NCBI GenBank assembly: GCA_948471095.1
Contig: CAOKRG010000029.1
Span: 1 to 33,551 of the forward strand
Direction: 5' to 3'
DNA: 33,551 nt
Source: an uncultured Oscillospiraceae bacterium
GTDB taxonomy: Bacteria; Bacillota; Clostridia; Oscillospirales; Acutalibacteraceae
Positions 19,642 to 28,385 of the stretch are shown piece after piece; position 1 is the stretch's first letter; every line of letters starts with the position of its first letter. Both the position numbers and the translations under genes were made by a program. The notes beneath the pieces are model-generated. The model searched no databases. It worked only from the letters and a program-made list of their open reading frames with translations, and was not told the DNA's origin.

Positions 19642-22206
19642 CTATCCCACGGGCACGTCCGGCGTGTGGATGTCCGGCGGGTCCTCGCCGCCGGGCTCGC
19701 TGCTTGGATCGTTGGGCTCGCTGGATTCGCCCGGGTCGCTGCTGGGCGGCTCGTCCGTGGGCGTGGGGTCCGGCTCCCAAGGATGGGGCGGGAAGCTGGG
19801 CTCCAGATCGGGCGTGGGGGTGGGCTCATCCGTTTCGGAGGGGCCGGGGGTCACGTCCGGGCCGCCGCTGGGCGAGGGGTCCGCGCTGGGGCCGGCGCTG
19901 GGCTCCACGGAGGGTCCCACCGAAGGCGCTACGGAGGGCGCCACGGACGGAGCCACGGAAGGCGAAACGGAGGGGGACACCGTGGGCCCCGCAATATGGT
20001 CCGATCCGCCGTTGCAGGTGCCCGGGGCGTTGCCCGGCTCATACCAGCCCGTGGCGGTATCAAAGCAGCTGGAGCCCGCCAGTTTGCCGCTGCTGCGGCA
20101 GAAGGTGGCGGAATACACCTCGTCGCTCAAAATCCACTGCTTGCCGGACCAGTCGTAGTTCTCCATCAGATGGGCCATCACCGCGTACCAGGTGTCCATG
20201 TGGGTGCCCTGGTCGATCAGGTCCCGGGGGATGTCGTAGCCGTTCCAGATGCCCGCCACGCAGAAGGGTGTGCCGCCCACAAAGTACAGGTCGTACCCGT
20301 CGTCGGTGGTGCCGGTCTTGCCAAACATGTCGATGCCGTATTCATAGCTGAGCCCGGCCAGCTGCCCGCCCGTGGCCTGAGCGCCGAAAATGGGGCCGTG
20401 CAGCAGCTTGTTCATAATGGTGGCCCGTTCCACGCTCATCACCCGGGTGCCTTCCGTGTCCCGGTTGTCCAGAATCACGTTGTTGTTGTGGTCCTTCACA
20501 TAGTAGTAGCCAAAGGGCTTGTGGTAAATGCCGCCGTTGGCGAAAATCTGGTACCCGGCGGTCATCTCCTCCACGGTGACGCCCCAGCTCAAGCCGCCCA
20601 GGGACATGGCGGAGCGGCTGTGGGAGTCGGCCTCGGTGGGGGAGGTGAAGTGCAGGGACTGGGTCAGCCACTCATAGCAGGTCTCGGGGGTCAGGGTGGT
20701 GCAAAGCTGGGCCGCCGGGGCGTTGATGGACCGCTCGATGGCCTCGTCCACGCACATGTATTTTTTATACACGCCGTTCCAGTTGGCGGGGCCGGGCTCG
20801 CCGCCCTCCCCGTTCCAGTCGGCCAGGGGCTCGTCCTTCAAAATGGAACCATAGGTGATGGTGCCGTTGGCGATGCCCAGAGCATAGGGGCTCAGGGCCT
20901 TCATGGAAGAGCCGCACTGGCGCTGGGAGTCGGTGGAGCGGCTTTCCAGCAGGCTGCCCTCCCGCTCGTATCGCCCGCCGATGGTGGCCAGCACCCGGCC
21001 CGTGTAGGGGTCCATCATAAAGAAGCCCACTTCGATGTCCTCGTCGCCGGGCAGCATGCCCGTGTTGGTCAAAAAGTAGCGCTCCAGGTCCGTCTGCAGT
21101 TTATAGTCCATGGCGCAGTGGATTTCCAGGCCGCCGTTGTAGATCATGTTGCAGGCATAGTCCCAGGAGTAGCCATAGCGCTCCATCAGGTCGCTGACCA
21201 CCTGGTTGAAGGTATAGTCGATGTACCAGTTCCACTTGTCGTGGTCCTGGTTTTCCTGGTTGTCCGTCTCTTCAATCTCCGCGCCCACAAAGTCCATCTG
21301 GGCCAGCTCCGCCACGGCCGCGTCGTGCTCGGCCTGGGAGAGGGGCATCAGGTGCTCGGTGTCCAGCTCGCCCTCCTGGGTCAGCTTCAGCATACGGTCC
21401 AGCACCACCTCCGCCTTCTCCTTGGAGGCCTCCGGAAAGATCAGCGGGTTGTACTGGTAGGGGTTCTGGGTAATGCCCGCGATCAGGGCGCACTCGGCCA
21501 GGCTGCACTCGGTGATGCTCTTGTCAAAGTAGCACCGGGCGGCGGCCTCCACGCCCTGGCAGATTCCGCCGTAGTTTACGATGTTCAGGTACGCTTCCAA
21601 GATCTCCGACTTGGTATATTTGTTGTCCTCCATGTTGAGGGCGGTAAAGATTTCCTTGATTTTCCGCAGAACGCTGACCTGGTTCTCGTTGGTGATGTTC
21701 TTAATGAGCTGCTGGGTCAAGGTGGAGCCGCCGCCGCTGCCGGAGTTGGTCAGCAGCTTATACACCGCGCCAAAGGTTCCCTTAAAGTCCACGCCCTTAT
21801 GCTGGTAAAAGCGGTGGTCCTCAATGGCGATCTGGGCCGTCTGCATCTCCTGGGGAATCTCCGAAAGGGGCATCCAGATGCGGTCCTCGTTGCGGGCGAT
21901 GGGCAGATACTCGGTGGAGTTGCCCTCTTCGTCGTCCAGCATAATCATGCTGGAAAAGTTCAGGCTGGTGGCGTTGATGTCCGGGGGCTCCACGCTGCGG
22001 AAGCTTAAAATGAAGGAGGCCACCGAGAGCATGCAGAGAATGCCCGTGACGGCCAAAACCCAAAACACCGTTTTAAAGGCCTTCCACAGCATTCCTCCCA
22101 TGGTCTTCACCGTGGCCCCGGCAGACTGGGTGAACTCTCCTTCCGTGTGGCGGCTGGGAGCCTGGAAGGTAGTCGTGGTGTATTTATTAATGTCTTCTTT
22201 TCTCAC
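19642..22206 (-). CDS. pbpA: Class A penicillin-binding protein (transglycosylase/transpeptidase)
   Basis: 854 aa, bifunctional cell-wall synthase. A cytoplasmic N-terminus and one membrane helix (about residues 42-66) precede the GT51 transglycosylase domain with IEDHRFYQHKG (catalytic Glu129) and GGSTLTQQLIKN. The transpeptidase domain has S433-S-M-K, S-I-N and K630-T-G-T. The last ~150 residues are Pro/Ser/Glu-rich, beginning with repeated S-V-x-P units, probably a disordered extracellular tail. Start: GTG 22204-22206 has GGAGG 9 nt upstream, while the in-frame ATG at 22258-22260 (18 residues longer) has no ribosome site, so I prefer GTG but either is possible. Transcribed alone. The gene symbol is a family-level guess. 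Confidence 0.92.
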   Translation of the reverse strand: MRKEDINKYTTTTFQAPSRHTEGEFTQSAGATVKTMGGMLWKAFKTVFWVLAVTGILCMLSVASFILSFRSVEPPDINATSLNFSSMIMLDDEEGNSTEYLPIARNEDRIWMPLSEIPQEMQTAQIAIEDHRFYQHKGVDFKGTFGAVYKLLTNSGSGGGSTLTQQLIKNITNENQVSVLRKIKEIFTALNMEDNKYTKSEILEAYLNIVNYGGICQGVEAAARCYFDKSITECSLAECALIAGITQNPYQYNPLIFPEASKEKAEVVLDRMLKLTQEGELDTEHLMPLSQAEHDAAVAELAQMDFVGAEIEETDNQENQDHDKWNWYIDYTFNQVVSDLMERYGYSWDYACNMIYNGGLEIHCAMDYKLQTDLERYFLTNTGMLPGDEDIEVGFFMMDPYTGRVLATIGGRYEREGSLLESRSTDSQRQCGSSMKALSPYALGIANGTITYGSILKDEPLADWNGEGGEPGPANWNGVYKKYMCVDEAIERSINAPAAQLCTTLTPETCYEWLTQSLHFTSPTEADSHSRSAMSLGGLSWGVTVEEMTAGYQIFANGGIYHKPFGYYYVKDHNNNVILDNRDTEGTRVMSVERATIMNKLLHGPIFGAQATGGQLAGLSYEYGIDMFGKTGTTDDGYDLYFVGGTPFCVAGIWNGYDIPRDLIDQGTHMDTWYAVMAHLMENYDWSGKQWILSDEVYSATFCRSSGKLAGSSCFDTATGWYEPGNAPGTCNGGSDHIAGPTVSPSVSPSVAPSVAPSVAPSVGPSVEPSAGPSADPSPSGGPDVTPGPSETDEPTPTPDLEPSFPPHPWEPDPTPTDEPPSSDPGESSEPNDPSSEPGGEDPPDIHTPDVPVG
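19885..19990 (-). repeat. Degenerate 12-bp coding repeats (S-V-x-P tail of the PBP)
   Basis: On the minus strand a run of units of the type TCC-GT/CS-x-CCC encodes Pro-Ser-Val-Ala four to six times with Gly, Glu and Ser variants. Such repeats change length by slippage, so the tail length is likely to vary among strains. Confidence 0.7.
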
Positions 22207-22318
22207 TGCGGTTTTCCTCCGTGTAGTAGGGGTGGCGGAAGCTTCTGGAACCGGGTTCATGGTTCAGTATGGGCCGAACGGTCGCGCCAAAACACCAAAA
22301 GCAAAATTTCCGGCCGGT

Positions 22319-22348
22319 GATTAGCCCTTTGCTCCCCGGCGCATACTA
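22319..22348 (+). promoter_or_regulatory. Possible forespore (sigma-G-type) promoter of the BofC-like gene
   Basis: CATACTA (22342-22348) matches the -10 form of sigma-G promoters, with GATTA (22319-22323) 18 nt upstream as a 4-of-5 match to the -35. No sigma-A promoter is apparent. The region 22207-22383 otherwise shows nothing I can name. Confidence 0.3.
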
Positions 22349-22383
22349 GAGCCAAGACAAACTCCAGACCCGAGGTGGCGGAT

Positions 22384-22782
22384 ATGACGCATAAAAAGTA
22401 CAAAACCTATACCCTGGCGCTGCTGCTCATCACCATTGCCGCGCTGATCGTGGCGGCGGTCACGCTCTCGCTCGGCCGGGAGGCCAGAGCGGCCCAGGCC
22501 GGTCCAGTACAGGGCCCAGCGGGTTCCGATACCGCTTATTATACCCCAAACCCGGCGGTAAGTCAAGACAGCCGGAAAACCGGCGGGCAGAATGGCGGCG
22601 AGTACTACATCACCATCTACAAGGGCCGGGTGGGGGCCTTCCGCGTGGGAGAGGCGGAGCCGGTGCTTACGGCGGACGCGGAGGTCTACCTGCTGCCCCA
22701 GGAGGACCTGGAGCTTCTGCGCCGGGGCATTTGGGCGCAGACCCTCAAGGAAGCCCGGGCCATTCTGGAAGACTATGATTAG
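22384..22782 (+). CDS. BofC C-terminal-domain-like protein, membrane-anchored
   Basis: 132 aa. An N-terminal anchor or signal (about residues 9-30, TYTLALLLITIAALIVAAVTL) is followed by a low-complexity linker. The compact C-terminal domain YYITIYKGRVGAFRVGEAEP...VYLLPQEDLELLRRGI...LKEARAILEDYD has the pattern of the BofC C-terminal domain: a Tyr-x-Gly-x-hydrophobic-Phe strand pair, Leu-Pro-x-x-Asp, and a Leu-Glu-Asp-Tyr end. BofC in Bacillus restrains the intercompartmental signalling that activates pro-sigma-K; whether this shorter protein does so is unknown. ATG 22384 has GAGGTG about 6 nt upstream; a GTG at 22375 is also in frame. It is divergent from the PBP gene. Confidence 0.7.
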   Translation: MTHKKYKTYTLALLLITIAALIVAAVTLSLGREARAAQAGPVQGPAGSDTAYYTPNPAVSQDSRKTGGQNGGEYYITIYKGRVGAFRVGEAEPVLTADAEVYLLPQEDLELLRRGIWAQTLKEARAILEDYD

Positions 22783-22806
22783 GCCCGGCCGCGGGCCGCG
22801 GACGCC

Positions 22807-22852
22807 AAAGCCCGCTCCCGGCCTTTCTGGAAGAAGGCGGAGAGCGGGCTTT
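22807..22852. terminator. Bidirectional terminator between the BofC-like and histidine kinase genes
   Basis: AAAGCCCGCTC (22807-22817) pairs perfectly with GAGCGGGCTTT (22842-22852); the 24-nt inner part also folds. It lies between converging genes whose stops are 22782 and 22870. Confidence 0.75.
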
Positions 22853-22869
22853 GCTTATGGGAACACGCC

Positions 22870-24582
22870 TTAGGAAAGGGCCTCACGGCCGCAGGGCAGG
22901 GTCACTAGGACCCGCGTGCCCTCGCCCACAGTGCTGGCCACGGACACGCCGTATTCCTTTCCATAGAACAGCTGGATGCGCTCGTGCACGTTCTTAATGC
23001 CAAAGCCGTCGGAGTCCTGGGTCAGGACCGTGGCCAGCCGCCGGGGCGGAATGCCGCAGCCGTTGTCCTCCACCCGGAACAGCAGCGTTTCCCCCTGGAT
23101 GGAGCAGCCCACCTGGAGCAGGCCCTTCCGCCCGGTCATGTTGTCAATGCCGTGCAGCAGGGCGTTTTCCACCAGGGGCTGCAAAATGAAGTTGGGAATC
23201 TGTAGATTTGCCGCCTCCTCCTGGACCTGGAACTCCACGGTAAATTCCCGGTCGTGCATGATCTGCTGCATCCGCAGGTAGGCGCGGACGTTCTCCAGCT
23301 CGTTGGCCACGGTGATGGTATCCTTGCCGTGGTTCAGGGCCGTGCGGTAAAAGGTGGAGAGCAGCTGGGTCACCTCGCTGATGTCCTCCGCCCCGACGTC
23401 GATGGCCTTCCAGTTGATCACGGAAAGGGAATTGTACAAGAAGTGGGGGTTGACCTGGTTGTACAGGGCCTTCAGCTGGAATTCCCGCTTGGCCGCGGCG
23501 GTCTCCCGCACCTGTTGGATGAGCCGCCGGATGTGCCCCATCATGGCGCCGAAGGTGCGGATCATCACCTCGATTTCATCGTTGCCCTTGCTGGTGACCC
23601 ACACCTCCATCTCGCCGTTTTGAATGGCCTGCATGTTGTCGGTCAGCCACTCGATGCGGCGCACCACGAACAGCATCATCAGCCAGCTGACGGCCATGGA
23701 CAGCACCGTGCACAGGGCGATGATCAGAAAGACGATTCCCAGCATATTGCCCACATAGGTCCCGGCGGCCCCCACGGGCTGATAAAAACAGATGGACATG
23801 TCGTGGGAGGAAAAGGGGACCGTCAGCAGGCTGTAGGCCGCCCCGTCCTCCCTGACCTCCCGCTGGGAGCCGTCCCCCAGGCGCTCCGGCGGGAGCTGGG
23901 GAAACCCGGAGGGCTTTTTTTCAAACAGCACCCGCCCCTGCCCGTCCAGCACGTAGAGGCCGTAGTCCCCGTTGTCAATCTGGTACAGGGGCTCGAACAC
24001 CTGACGGTAGTCGGTCTCCAAATACAGCAGGTTGGGAAAGGACTCCCCCCGCAGGTTGACAATCTGCTGGGCCAGGAACAGCCGCTCCCCGTCTTGGACA
24101 ATCCAATGAGGCACCCCGTCTGCCATGACCTCCTGGTACCATTCCGCGTCGGAGACCTCGGAAATAGGCAAAATATAGGGCCCGATGCGCAGGTCATTGG
24201 CGCCGCTGTAAAAGCGGATTTCCTCCAAAACGGAGTTATAGGTGAAAACCGTTTGCAGCACGGGGGAGAGCTGCACGATGCACTGGTCGTACATTTCATA
24301 ATAGCTGCCGTATTTTTGGTTGAGGGAGCGGAGCACCGTGGAGTTAAAGGAGAGGGACCAGGCAATCCGCTCCTGGTCGGAGAGCTTGCGGTCAATGGAG
24401 GCCTCGGCCTGCTTTAGGGAGACGGCCAGGCGGCTGTCGGCCTGTTCGACAAAGTACTCCTGGGTCTTGTAGACGCAGAAGCTGCCCAGCAGCACAATGG
24501 GGATGACGCAGACGAAAAGGTAGGTGCACAGCAGCTTGTAGCGAAACTTCAAGTCCCGAAAGAAAGCGGCGGCCCGTTTCAT
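22870..24582 (-). CDS. YesM-type sensor histidine kinase
   Basis: 570 aa. Membrane helix 1 (about residues 16-37), an extracellular sensing region of about 240 residues (probably Cache-like), helix 2 (about 281-306), a HAMP linker, then the His_kinase domain with QVNPHFLYNSLSVINWKA (phosphorylated His380) and a C-terminal ATPase domain with N-box LQPLVENALLHG (Asn473) and G-box VEDNGCGIPP. This domain set is typical of YesM kinases that regulate nearby sugar transport genes. The ATG overlaps the response regulator stop (ATGA, 24579-24582), so the pair is coupled. The adjacent divergent LplABC-type importer is the likely target; the extracellular domain or the binding lipoprotein may detect the sugar. 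Confidence 0.93.
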   Translation of the reverse strand: MKRAAAFFRDLKFRYKLLCTYLFVCVIPIVLLGSFCVYKTQEYFVEQADSRLAVSLKQAEASIDRKLSDQERIAWSLSFNSTVLRSLNQKYGSYYEMYDQCIVQLSPVLQTVFTYNSVLEEIRFYSGANDLRIGPYILPISEVSDAEWYQEVMADGVPHWIVQDGERLFLAQQIVNLRGESFPNLLYLETDYRQVFEPLYQIDNGDYGLYVLDGQGRVLFEKKPSGFPQLPPERLGDGSQREVREDGAAYSLLTVPFSSHDMSICFYQPVGAAGTYVGNMLGIVFLIIALCTVLSMAVSWLMMLFVVRRIEWLTDNMQAIQNGEMEVWVTSKGNDEIEVMIRTFGAMMGHIRRLIQQVRETAAAKREFQLKALYNQVNPHFLYNSLSVINWKAIDVGAEDISEVTQLLSTFYRTALNHGKDTITVANELENVRAYLRMQQIMHDREFTVEFQVQEEAANLQIPNFILQPLVENALLHGIDNMTGRKGLLQVGCSIQGETLLFRVEDNGCGIPPRRLATVLTQDSDGFGIKNVHERIQLFYGKEYGVSVASTVGEGTRVLVTLPCGREALS

Positions 24583-26129
24583 TCCCCCTCGCCTCCTTCC
24601 GTCTTTTCCGCGCCCTGCAGGCGGTACTTTTCCGGGGACACGCCAAAGCATTCCCGGAAGCTCTTGCAGAAGTAGGACTCGTTGGAGTAGCCCACCTCCG
24701 TGCAGATGACGTGGATTTTCTGATTGGTCTTCCGCAGCAGCTCCTGGGCCTTTTTCATGCGGTAGTCCTTGATGAACTTGGCCAGCCCCCCGCCGGTTTC
24801 CTTTTTGAACACGCTGCTTAGGTACTGGGGGGACAAAAAGACGGCGGACGCCACGGATTTTAGGGAGATGTCCTCTTTGTAATGGGCGTAAACGTACTGC
24901 TTCACCAGCTCGGAAATCCGGCTGCCGTTTCCCGCGGAAAGGTCCTCCCGGCTTTCCAGCGCTTCCAGCAGGGGCAGAATCAGGTCCGCCAGCTCGGAGA
25001 TGGCGCCAGCCTTATAGATCTTCGTCACCAGCTGGTAGGACCGCTGGGCGGAGACGTCCGGAAGATCCTTTAAGATTTCGGCCAAAATTTTTGAGAAGAC
25101 CGATTTTACATAGATATGGGAAAAGGGAATATGGGAGGGGAAGGCGTCCCGCAGGCGGTTGAGGCACTCTTTGGCCTGGGAAAAGCAGCGGCCCGCCACC
25201 ATGGTCTGAAGCTGCTCCAAAAGCTCCTCCTCCAGCTTGGTGGGCAGGCTTCCGAAGTCGGTCTGCTTGTTGGCGTACAGGATGCGGCTCTGGGAGAAGA
25301 AGCGGTTTTCCAGCAGGGCCTCCAGCTGGCCGAAGGCCCGCACCAGCTCCTCGGCCCGGGAGATGCTTCCGCTGACCGCGATGCAGAAGACATAGCCGAA
25401 CACGGAGGCCATCCAGCCGCACAGGCGCTCCGCCACGGCGGCGAACCCGCCGGCGGAAGGCGCGTCCCGGAACAAGATCATGCCGGAGGAATCGCCCAGG
25501 TAAATGAAATCGAAGGGAAGCCCGGTCTCCCGCTCCAGGTAGGCGATCAGCCGTTCTCCCGCGTCGGACTTGCCAAAGCACAGGTTCTCAAATTCCAGCA
25601 TGAAGACGCAGCGGTAGGAGTCCAGAAACCGGATGTCCTCTTCCTTTTGAAAGCGCTGGCGCAGGCTTTCCAGGGGCATGCCGTTGACCAGCATCATCAG
25701 GGTGTGTTCCCGCATGTATTGGTCCCGCAGCCGCTGCTCCTCCTTTTGGGAGGCGCCGGCTTCCAGCTCCTCGATGACCCGCCCCATGGTGGAAAGGAAT
25801 TCGCTGACCTGCACGGGCTTGAGCAGATAGTCGCGGATGCCCAGCTGCAGGGCGGTCCGGGCATATTCAAACTCGCTGAACCCGCTTATCAGCACCACCT
25901 TCAGATGGGGATGCTCCGCCAAAGCCTTTTTGGAGAGCTCCAGGCCGTCCATAAACGGCATACGCACGTCGGTGAGCAGCAGGTCGGTCCTCCGGGCCTG
26001 CAGCTGATCCAGCGCCTCCCGCCCGTTGGTAGCCAGGCGGACCCCCAGCGGCAGCTGGAACCGCTGGATCAGCTTTTTCAGCCCCTCCCGCTCAATGCGC
26101 TCGTCGTCCACGATCAAGGTTTGAAACAT
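24579..26129 (-). CDS. YesN-type response regulator with AraC DNA-binding domain
   Basis: 516 aa. N-terminal receiver domain (FQTLIVDDERIEREGL; phospho-acceptor Asp54 in LLLTDVRMP; Lys104 in LLKP), a long middle region of about 260 residues typical of YesN regulators, and a C-terminal AraC/XylS pair of helix-turn-helix motifs (SLKSVASAVFLSPQYLSSVFKKETG and IHVICTEVGYSNESYFCKSFRECFG). The ATG 26127-26129 has a GGGGGG site 7 nt upstream; a TTG just before is in frame. It should bind upstream of the divergent transporter operon, whose promoter lies about 160 bp away. First gene of the RR-HK pair, with the order RR then kinase. Confidence 0.94.
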   Translation of the reverse strand: MFQTLIVDDERIEREGLKKLIQRFQLPLGVRLATNGREALDQLQARRTDLLLTDVRMPFMDGLELSKKALAEHPHLKVVLISGFSEFEYARTALQLGIRDYLLKPVQVSEFLSTMGRVIEELEAGASQKEEQRLRDQYMREHTLMMLVNGMPLESLRQRFQKEEDIRFLDSYRCVFMLEFENLCFGKSDAGERLIAYLERETGLPFDFIYLGDSSGMILFRDAPSAGGFAAVAERLCGWMASVFGYVFCIAVSGSISRAEELVRAFGQLEALLENRFFSQSRILYANKQTDFGSLPTKLEEELLEQLQTMVAGRCFSQAKECLNRLRDAFPSHIPFSHIYVKSVFSKILAEILKDLPDVSAQRSYQLVTKIYKAGAISELADLILPLLEALESREDLSAGNGSRISELVKQYVYAHYKEDISLKSVASAVFLSPQYLSSVFKKETGGGLAKFIKDYRMKKAQELLRKTNQKIHVICTEVGYSNESYFCKSFRECFGVSPEKYRLQGAEKTEGGEGE

Positions 26130-26186
26130 CAAAAATCCCCCCTTTGTCCGTTATTGTCCAAAATCCCCGCACAATTCGACTTTATC

Positions 26187-26215
26187 ATTCTATATCAAGT
26201 TTCTTGGAAATTCAA
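26187..26215 (-). promoter_or_regulatory. Promoter of the YesNM-type two-component genes
   Basis: Minus strand: TTGAAT (26210-26215), 17 nt, TAGAAT (26187-26192). The leader to the ATG is about 50 nt. Confidence 0.65.
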
Positions 26216-26288
26216 TATGAGTAAACTGGGAAAACCCCCGGCGGCGGGAAGTCGTGAAAAATGGAACATGAATCCGAAGAAAATGATA

Positions 26289-26317
26289 TTCACAAGCCTG
26301 GCGGCGAAAGCTATAAT
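26289..26317 (+). promoter_or_regulatory. Promoter of the transporter/glycosidase operon
   Basis: TTCACA (26289-26294), 17 nt, TATAAT (26312-26317). The 74-bp stretch between this and the divergent promoter (26216-26288) is where an AraC-type activator would be expected to bind; I see no clear direct repeat there. Confidence 0.7.
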
Positions 26318-26523
26318 AGAATCCAGAGAGACTGGGCCAAAATTGATCAAATTTGCATACCGGCCTGCCGCGCGCCTCCCGCGCGGCGGCGGAATGCCGG
26401 ATATTGCGGCCTTCTCCCGTCCGCCTTCGCTTGTGGGCGGCTCTTTGGGGGGCTCCCCCGCCCGAACGCGGGGCCGGGAGCCTTTGTAAAGAATTACATG
26501 AATTAAAGAAGGAGAAAAAAGGA
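26318..26523 (+). other. Structured 5' leader of the transporter operon, about 200 nt
   Basis: Two GC-rich hairpins are visible: GCCGCGC...GCGCGGC (within 26368-26388) enclosed by CCGGC...GCCGG to about 26400, and GGCTCCC...GGGAGCC (about 26452-26482). The ribosome site AAGGAG lies near 26507 after an AT-rich stretch. No credible small gene or known riboswitch is seen. Confidence 0.5.
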
Positions 26524-28278
26524 ATGAAGCGAACAAAAAAGATCCTCTGCATGTGCATGGCCGCGCTGCTGCTGGCCGGATGCTCCGCCCCGGCGGAGAC
26601 CTCCTCCAAGGCGGACGGAAGCTCTTCCTCCCAGGCCTCTTCTCAGGCGGTAAGCAGCCAGGCGGGAGAAGAGCCGGATCCCTGGGCCGAAGCCGCCGCC
26701 GATCCCTGGGCGGCCTATCCGGAGCAGGTCGTCTACACCGTTGGCAAGCAGGCCCCGGACGCCAGCTACTCGGTGCTGGACGGCACGGAGTACGAGGGCG
26801 ACGACGAGGCCAACAACATCCGCACCCGCTTTTACGAGAAGCACCTGAACGCCAAAATGGAAGTGGCGTTCTCCGCCGCGGCGGGCGAGGCCTATGACCA
26901 GCAGGTCTCCATGGCGATTGTCTCCGGCGAGATTCCGGATATCATGATGGTGACCGACCGGGCCACTTTGGTCCAGCTGGCGGAAAACGACCTGATCGCC
27001 GACCTGACGGAGGTATACGACGCGACCATCAGCGACGTGACCCGGGACATCTATGAATCCTACGACAACCGCCCCCTGAAGGACGCCACCATCGACGGCA
27101 AGCTGATGGCCATCCCGGGCACCTGCATCGACACCGGGGCGGAGATGCTCTGGCTGCGGCAGGACTGGATGGACAAGCTCTCCCTCAGCGCCCCCAAAAC
27201 CATGGAGGACGTGGAGAAGATCCTGGACGCCTTTGTAAACCAGGACCCGGACGGAAACGGCCAGAACGACACCGTGGGCTTGGCTCTTTCCAACTCCATT
27301 TACGGAAAATACGGCAGCACGGTGCTCTATGCCAACAACGTGTTCACCGCCTGCGGCGCGGTGCCCGGCCAGTGGTATGAGAAGGACGGGGAAGTGGTCT
27401 ATGGCTCCGTCCAGCCGGAAATGAAGGACGGCCTGAAGGTTCTGGCGGACTGGTACGCCAAGGGCCTCATCGACCCCCAGATGGCGGTCCGCAACTTTGA
27501 CGACAGCACCGCCCTGCTGGTCAACGGCCAGTGCGGCGCGGCCTTCGGACCCTGGTGGCTGGCCAACTACGCGGGCCAGACCCACCTGGTGGACGCCAAC
27601 GCCCGCTGGACCCCCTATGTGGTCCCCACCGGCGAGGACGGAAAGGTCACTATGTTCACCAACAACCCCAGCGAAAACTACCTGGTGGTGCGCAAGGACT
27701 TCGAGCATCCGGAGCTTCTGGTGAAGATGCTGAACTACACCTATGACTACACCCGCTTCAGCGAGCATAAGAACGACGAGGAGTGCCTGGAGTTTGAGGC
27801 CCCCTACGACAGCGCCATCTACCTGCGCTCCCTGGGGCCCATCAGCGTGAACCTGGACTACTTCGACGCCATTAACCGGGCCTATGACGACATCACCGCC
27901 TATCAGGCCGGGGAAGAGGTGGATACCTTCCCTTGGGTCATCCAGTCGGCGGAGCTGGCCGGCGCGGCCATGGAAAAGCTGGAAAGCGGGCAGGTGGCGG
28001 ACATCGGCATCTATGAGATGATCTCCTACTATGGCCGCTGCCTGGCGGGCGAGGTGCTCAAGGAGAACCCGGTCAACGTGGTCTATCCCGTCTTCTTCGG
28101 CGTCACCGCCTCCATGCAGACCAAGTGGGAGAGCCTCTCCAAGCTGGAGTCGGAGACCATGCTGAAGATCATCACCGGCGAGCAGCCCCTGGAGCATTTT
28201 GACGAGTTCGTCTCCACCTGGAAGTCCGCCGGCGGCGACGCCATCACCCAGGAGGTCGTGGAAAGCATCGGCGAATAA
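26524..28278 (+). CDS. Extracellular solute-binding lipoprotein (LplA-like, oligosaccharide ABC importer)
   Basis: 584 aa. Lipoprotein signal with lipobox LLLAGC (Cys20), then a Ser/Ala-rich linker and a large family-1-type binding protein fold. Residues 241-249 read DPDGNGQND, an EF-hand-like calcium loop known from alginate-binding AlgQ2 and other large oligosaccharide-binding proteins. Aromatic-rich stretches (GPWWLANYAG, WVIQSAELAG) could stack on sugars. ATG 26524 has AAGGAG about 9 nt upstream; the frame stays open further upstream but runs through the leader and promoter. First gene of the operon. The size fits the LplA/LipO group that takes up plant or host glycans; the ligand is unknown. 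Confidence 0.93.
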   Translation: MKRTKKILCMCMAALLLAGCSAPAETSSKADGSSSSQASSQAVSSQAGEEPDPWAEAAADPWAAYPEQVVYTVGKQAPDASYSVLDGTEYEGDDEANNIRTRFYEKHLNAKMEVAFSAAAGEAYDQQVSMAIVSGEIPDIMMVTDRATLVQLAENDLIADLTEVYDATISDVTRDIYESYDNRPLKDATIDGKLMAIPGTCIDTGAEMLWLRQDWMDKLSLSAPKTMEDVEKILDAFVNQDPDGNGQNDTVGLALSNSIYGKYGSTVLYANNVFTACGAVPGQWYEKDGEVVYGSVQPEMKDGLKVLADWYAKGLIDPQMAVRNFDDSTALLVNGQCGAAFGPWWLANYAGQTHLVDANARWTPYVVPTGEDGKVTMFTNNPSENYLVVRKDFEHPELLVKMLNYTYDYTRFSEHKNDEECLEFEAPYDSAIYLRSLGPISVNLDYFDAINRAYDDITAYQAGEEVDTFPWVIQSAELAGAAMEKLESGQVADIGIYEMISYYGRCLAGEVLKENPVNVVYPVFFGVTASMQTKWESLSKLESETMLKIITGEQPLEHFDEFVSTWKSAGGDAITQEVVESIGE

Positions 28279-28298
28279 GCCCGCGATACAGACTCGAC

Positions 28299-28327
28299 AT
28301 GGCGGACCATCTGAGGAGGTCCGCCAT
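28299..28327 (+). promoter_or_regulatory. Intercistronic hairpin between binding protein and permease genes
   Basis: ATGGCGGACC (28299-28308), 9-nt loop, GGTCCGCCAT (28318-28327), a perfect 10-bp stem followed by ATCTTTTCC. It resembles a leaky terminator or mRNA-end stabiliser that would let the binding protein be made in excess of the permeases. Confidence 0.7.
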
Positions 28328-28385
28328 ATCTTTTCCGGGGCGGGGGAGCGTTCCCCGCGCCCCAAAGAAAGGAGCGATTTGCTCG

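Noticed and set aside
19666-22008. Very long plus-strand open frame (about 780 codons) opposite the PBP gene
   Set aside because: Antisense shadow of a GC-rich gene with clear PBP motifs on the minus strand. The translation is His/Gly/Val-rich without recognisable domains, and there is no ribosome site.
26353-26523. Upstream extension of the binding-protein frame
   Set aside because: The extension lies in the leader, gives Arg/Ala-rich protein without a signal, and the ATG at 26524 has both a ribosome site and a lipoprotein signal.
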